Assembly: GCA_008501785.1 (NCBI GenBank)
Contig: QQUD01000117.1
Coordinates: forward strand, 1-6,732
Direction of reading: 5' to 3'
Length of the DNA stretch: 6,732 nucleotides
DNA from: Chloroflexota bacterium
Lineage (GTDB): Bacteria > Chloroflexota > Anaerolineae > Promineifilales > Promineifilaceae
Below the pieces are notes generated by a model. That model worked only from the letters and a program-made list of their open reading frames with translations, searched no databases and was not told the DNA's origin. Shown one piece after another: positions 4,634 through 6,732 of this stretch; positions within the stretch are counted from its first letter, which is position 1; each line of letters opens with the position of its first letter. The position numbers and the translations under genes were made by a program.

Positions 4634-6732
4634 CTAATTCGTAATCTCAACAATATCAATGCGCACAATCTGGTCACCTAAGAAATCAGGAGACGCTTCT
4701 GGATCACGGAGGGTGATGGCACTTAAAGTTTCATCACCACCCACTAATTCACCAAAGATCGTATATTGTCCATTTAAGCCTGGAACAGGTGCAAATGTGA
4801 CGAAAAATTGACTGCCATTGGTATCGGGGCCAGCATTGGCCATCGCCAACAACCCTCTCCGATCAAATGACAATCCATTATCCACTTCACTGACAAACAT
4901 ATAACCAGGATTGCCACCTCCCTGTCCGGTTGGATCGCCACCTTGTGCCATGAAATCTTGCAAAACACGATGGAAGGTTAAGCCATCGTAATATCCTTGT
5001 TCAGCCAAAAAGACAAAGTTATTGACAGCTAATGGAGATGCTTGTGCAAATAACTGAAAGCGCATTTCGCCTTTTTCAGTGGTGATCACAGCTTCATATT
5101 GGTTGTTTTGATTGATGATGATGGGCGGATAGGCGTCAAAGTATTCATTCCGAGCCAGAGGGTCGAGGGTGGCTAACGGCCGTTCCCCGCCCACATGCTC
5201 TAAAGCAGTTGAACTATCCCCCGCTGTCCCTAATAGCTGTGACAAAAAGAGCTGAATACTCGGTGCCGCATCAGCCGGAGCGATAAGCAGCGTTTGTTCT
5301 GCAATCGCCTGCGCGGTTGCTTCATCACCAAGGGTCACATACAGTTCAGCCTGTTTCATATCAATCCGCCACGAAGCTGCCAATTGCTGGCGTTGGTCAA
5401 GCTGTTGCAGCGTTTCATATGCATCAATTGATTCTTGAATCAAACCCAACTCTTCATACAAGTTAGCCGCCCGCAGCCACGCACGAGCATCATTCGCCTT
5501 CAGGTTCAGCCCTTGTTCAACAAAGTCAAGCCCCGTGTTTAAATAATCTTCTCGTTCATCTTCTGGCCGTTCGGCAGCACAACGGCCGTATACATCTCCC
5601 AAACTAAAATAGGTTTCCTCATAAAACGGATCTATCGTCACCGACTCCGTAAACACCTCAATCGCCTGATTACAATCTTGCTTCAAATCGAGTGCCACCC
5701 GCGCATATTCATTGCGAATCACAGAATTTTGCGGACTGAGCTTAAGCGCGTCTTGATAATACGCTTCAGCCGTGTCAATGCGTTCCTGCCGTTCGCTGCC
5801 ATCTGACGCCGCAGGCACACGCCGCGTATTCAGACGCGCCAAATTCGCCGTATGGTCTGTGTTTAATGGATTAATAGTTTGTGCTTCCTTCAAGCGATTT
5901 TCGGCTTCAACAAACAATGTCGTCCGCTCAATCTCATCTTCCGCAATTGTTGAACGTTCCAACAAAGCACGCCCTAAAAAGAGAAAGTAAAAATCTTCAC
6001 GTGGGGTTCGATTCAGCGCCTCTTTGTAAATGGCAATGGCCGTATCCCACATCTCAGGATTGCCTTCGCCAGACGCCTGATTGTCATAGAATCGCCCGCG
6101 TTTGTAAATCATATCAGCCTGAATGACATGCAAATTTGTGTTGGCAATTAAAAACGGCAAAATGACAACTGCTGCAATCAATACCATGTAGCCTGGTTGC
6201 AAACCTTGCTGCTGTCGCTGACGTTGTTTAAAGCCAGACCCAAGCACAAATGCAGCCGCCACAATCATTGCAAATACAAACCAATAAAGCGCTGTGATAA
6301 ATCCAGCGGCCTGACTTGCCTCCAGCACACGAAACGAAAGTAACTGCTCCATCGACTCAATGTTTGTCGTAGGTTGAAAGAAAAGAGAATTTCGCAGCAA
6401 AAATGCATGCAGGTAAATGTAAAGAAAGCCAATAATTAAAGAGACTGCGGCCATCATCGCTACCGGAAGGAGGGTGTTTTGCCAGCTTTTGTCCCAAAGC
6501 AGGTAGAGGAGGAAGGTGCTGATAACGGCCGTTATCAACCCAGCCACCACCTCACCGGCAAACAACACCGGCAGCGCACCAATGAGACCCACGATCACCA
6601 CCGCTCCCGCAATCAAATGAGCCGTTGGCCGCCGCAAAATCAAATATGCAGCCGCTAATGCACTCAAGAACCCCCACCCCAGCATCATGCTGCGTCCCAA
6701 CAACCAGGTAGACCCTGCCTCTGGTGGCATCG
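4634..6732 (-). CDS. Multi-pass membrane protein with TPR region fused to a C-terminal cyclophilin domain (partial, N-terminus beyond right edge)
   Basis: The frame is open to the right edge. The Met codon at 6730-6728 has no room for a ribosome site and is probably internal, so positions below count from it (698 residues to the TAG at 4636-4634). About six hydrophobic segments lie near 15-32, 37-58, 60-79, 86-112, 142-164 and 180-198. This resembles the C-terminal half of O-antigen ligase/Wzy-like TPR proteins (inference). Residues about 201-500 carry TPR-like helical pairs, clearest at 227-260, 317-350, 352-386 and 400-445. Residues 545-695 are a cyclophilin domain with FHRVLQDFMAQGGD (586-599; R588, F593, M594, Q596) and GSQFF (639-643), so catalytic residues are kept. 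Residues 515-695 are about 60% identical by eye to the stand-alone cyclophilin at 2807-3559. The TPR and isomerase parts probably face outside. Proximity to a WecA-type transferase suggests a role in surface-glycan assembly. Confidence 0.85.
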   Translation of the reverse strand, partial: MPPEAGSTWLLGRSMMLGWGFLSALAAAYLILRRPTAHLIAGAVVIVGLIGALPVLFAGEVVAGLITAVISTFLLYLLWDKSWQNTLLPVAMMAAVSLIIGFLYIYLHAFLLRNSLFFQPTTNIESMEQLLSFRVLEASQAAGFITALYWFVFAMIVAAAFVLGSGFKQRQRQQQGLQPGYMVLIAAVVILPFLIANTNLHVIQADMIYKRGRFYDNQASGEGNPEMWDTAIAIYKEALNRTPREDFYFLFLGRALLERSTIAEDEIERTTLFVEAENRLKEAQTINPLNTDHTANLARLNTRRVPAASDGSERQERIDTAEAYYQDALKLSPQNSVIRNEYARVALDLKQDCNQAIEVFTESVTIDPFYEETYFSLGDVYGRCAAERPEDEREDYLNTGLDFVEQGLNLKANDARAWLRAANLYEELGLIQESIDAYETLQQLDQRQQLAASWRIDMKQAELYVTLGDEATAQAIAEQTLLIAPADAAPSIQLFLSQLLGTAGDSSTALEHVGGERPLATLDPLARNEYFDAYPPIIINQNNQYEAVITTEKGEMRFQLFAQASPLAVNNFVFLAEQGYYDGLTFHRVLQDFMAQGGDPTGQGGGNPGYMFVSEVDNGLSFDRRGLLAMANAGPDTNGSQFFVTFAPVPGLNGQYTIFGELVGGDETLSAITLRDPEASPDFLGDQIVRIDIVEITN
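5175..5184. repeat. AACGGCCGTT palindrome, copy 7
   Basis: Perfect copy in the cyclophilin fusion gene, at the position homologous to the copy in the stand-alone cyclophilin gene, read as Arg-Pro-Leu. Confidence 0.9.
6521..6536. repeat. AACGGCCGTT palindrome, copy 8, extended to 16 bp
   Basis: GATAACGGCCGTTATC is a perfect 16-bp palindrome, the longest version of the motif in the window. It encodes Ile-Thr-Ala-Val-Ile in a membrane segment of the fusion protein. Confidence 0.9.

Noticed and set aside
4634..6730. Taking the Met at 6730 as the true start of the TPR-cyclophilin protein
   Set aside because: Only two bases lie upstream in the window and the frame is still open, so there is no ribosome site to support it and the protein more likely begins outside.

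Overview
The window looks like a piece of chromosome from an environmental bacterium with moderate to low GC. I lean towards Chloroflexota (Anaerolineae-like), because of the multi-pass membrane/TPR protein next to a WecA-type transferase and the style of the intergenic repeats. This assignment is an inference, since no marker gene here settles it. Every gene I can support lies on the minus strand, so transcription runs from high to low coordinates. I found no plus-strand gene, tRNA, rRNA, CRISPR array or transposase.

In transcription order: (1) 6732-4634, the 3' part of a large gene, open at the right edge, for a membrane protein with six or so membrane segments, a TPR region and a C-terminal cyclophilin domain; (2) a perfect 39-bp palindrome at 4590-4628; (3) 4579-3593, a WecA/TagO-type polyprenyl-phosphate sugar-phosphate transferase; (4) 3559-2807, a membrane-anchored cyclophilin closely related to the domain fused in gene 1; (5) a 102-bp gap at 2705-2806 filled by CGCAAAGA-type repeats; (6) 2704-1886, a methyltransferase of the 16S rRNA m7G1405 (aminoglycoside-resistance, ArmA/Rmt/Sgm) family; (7) 1860-1081, RsmE, the 16S rRNA m3U1498 methyltransferase; (8) 1071-1, a GAF-domain histidine kinase running off the left edge.

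Genes 1, 3 and 4 look like a cell-envelope module: a lipid-linked glycan initiating enzyme sits between two proteins carrying cyclophilin domains that are predicted to act outside the membrane. Genes 6 and 7 are a pair of 16S rRNA methyltransferases whose target bases lie close together at the decoding site. Gene 8 follows rsmE by 9 bases and probably shares its message. No strong promoter or intrinsic terminator is evident.

The most striking DNA-level signal is a highly iterated palindrome, AACGGCCGTT. It occurs 8 times perfectly and 6 more times with one or two end changes, in all three codon frames across six genes. All 14 CGGCCG hexamers I found are preceded by AA on the plus strand. Other unusual structures are the 39-bp palindrome, an 18-bp in-frame tandem repeat inside rsmE, and a heptamer repeat that supplies the last codons and stop of the G1405 methyltransferase gene.
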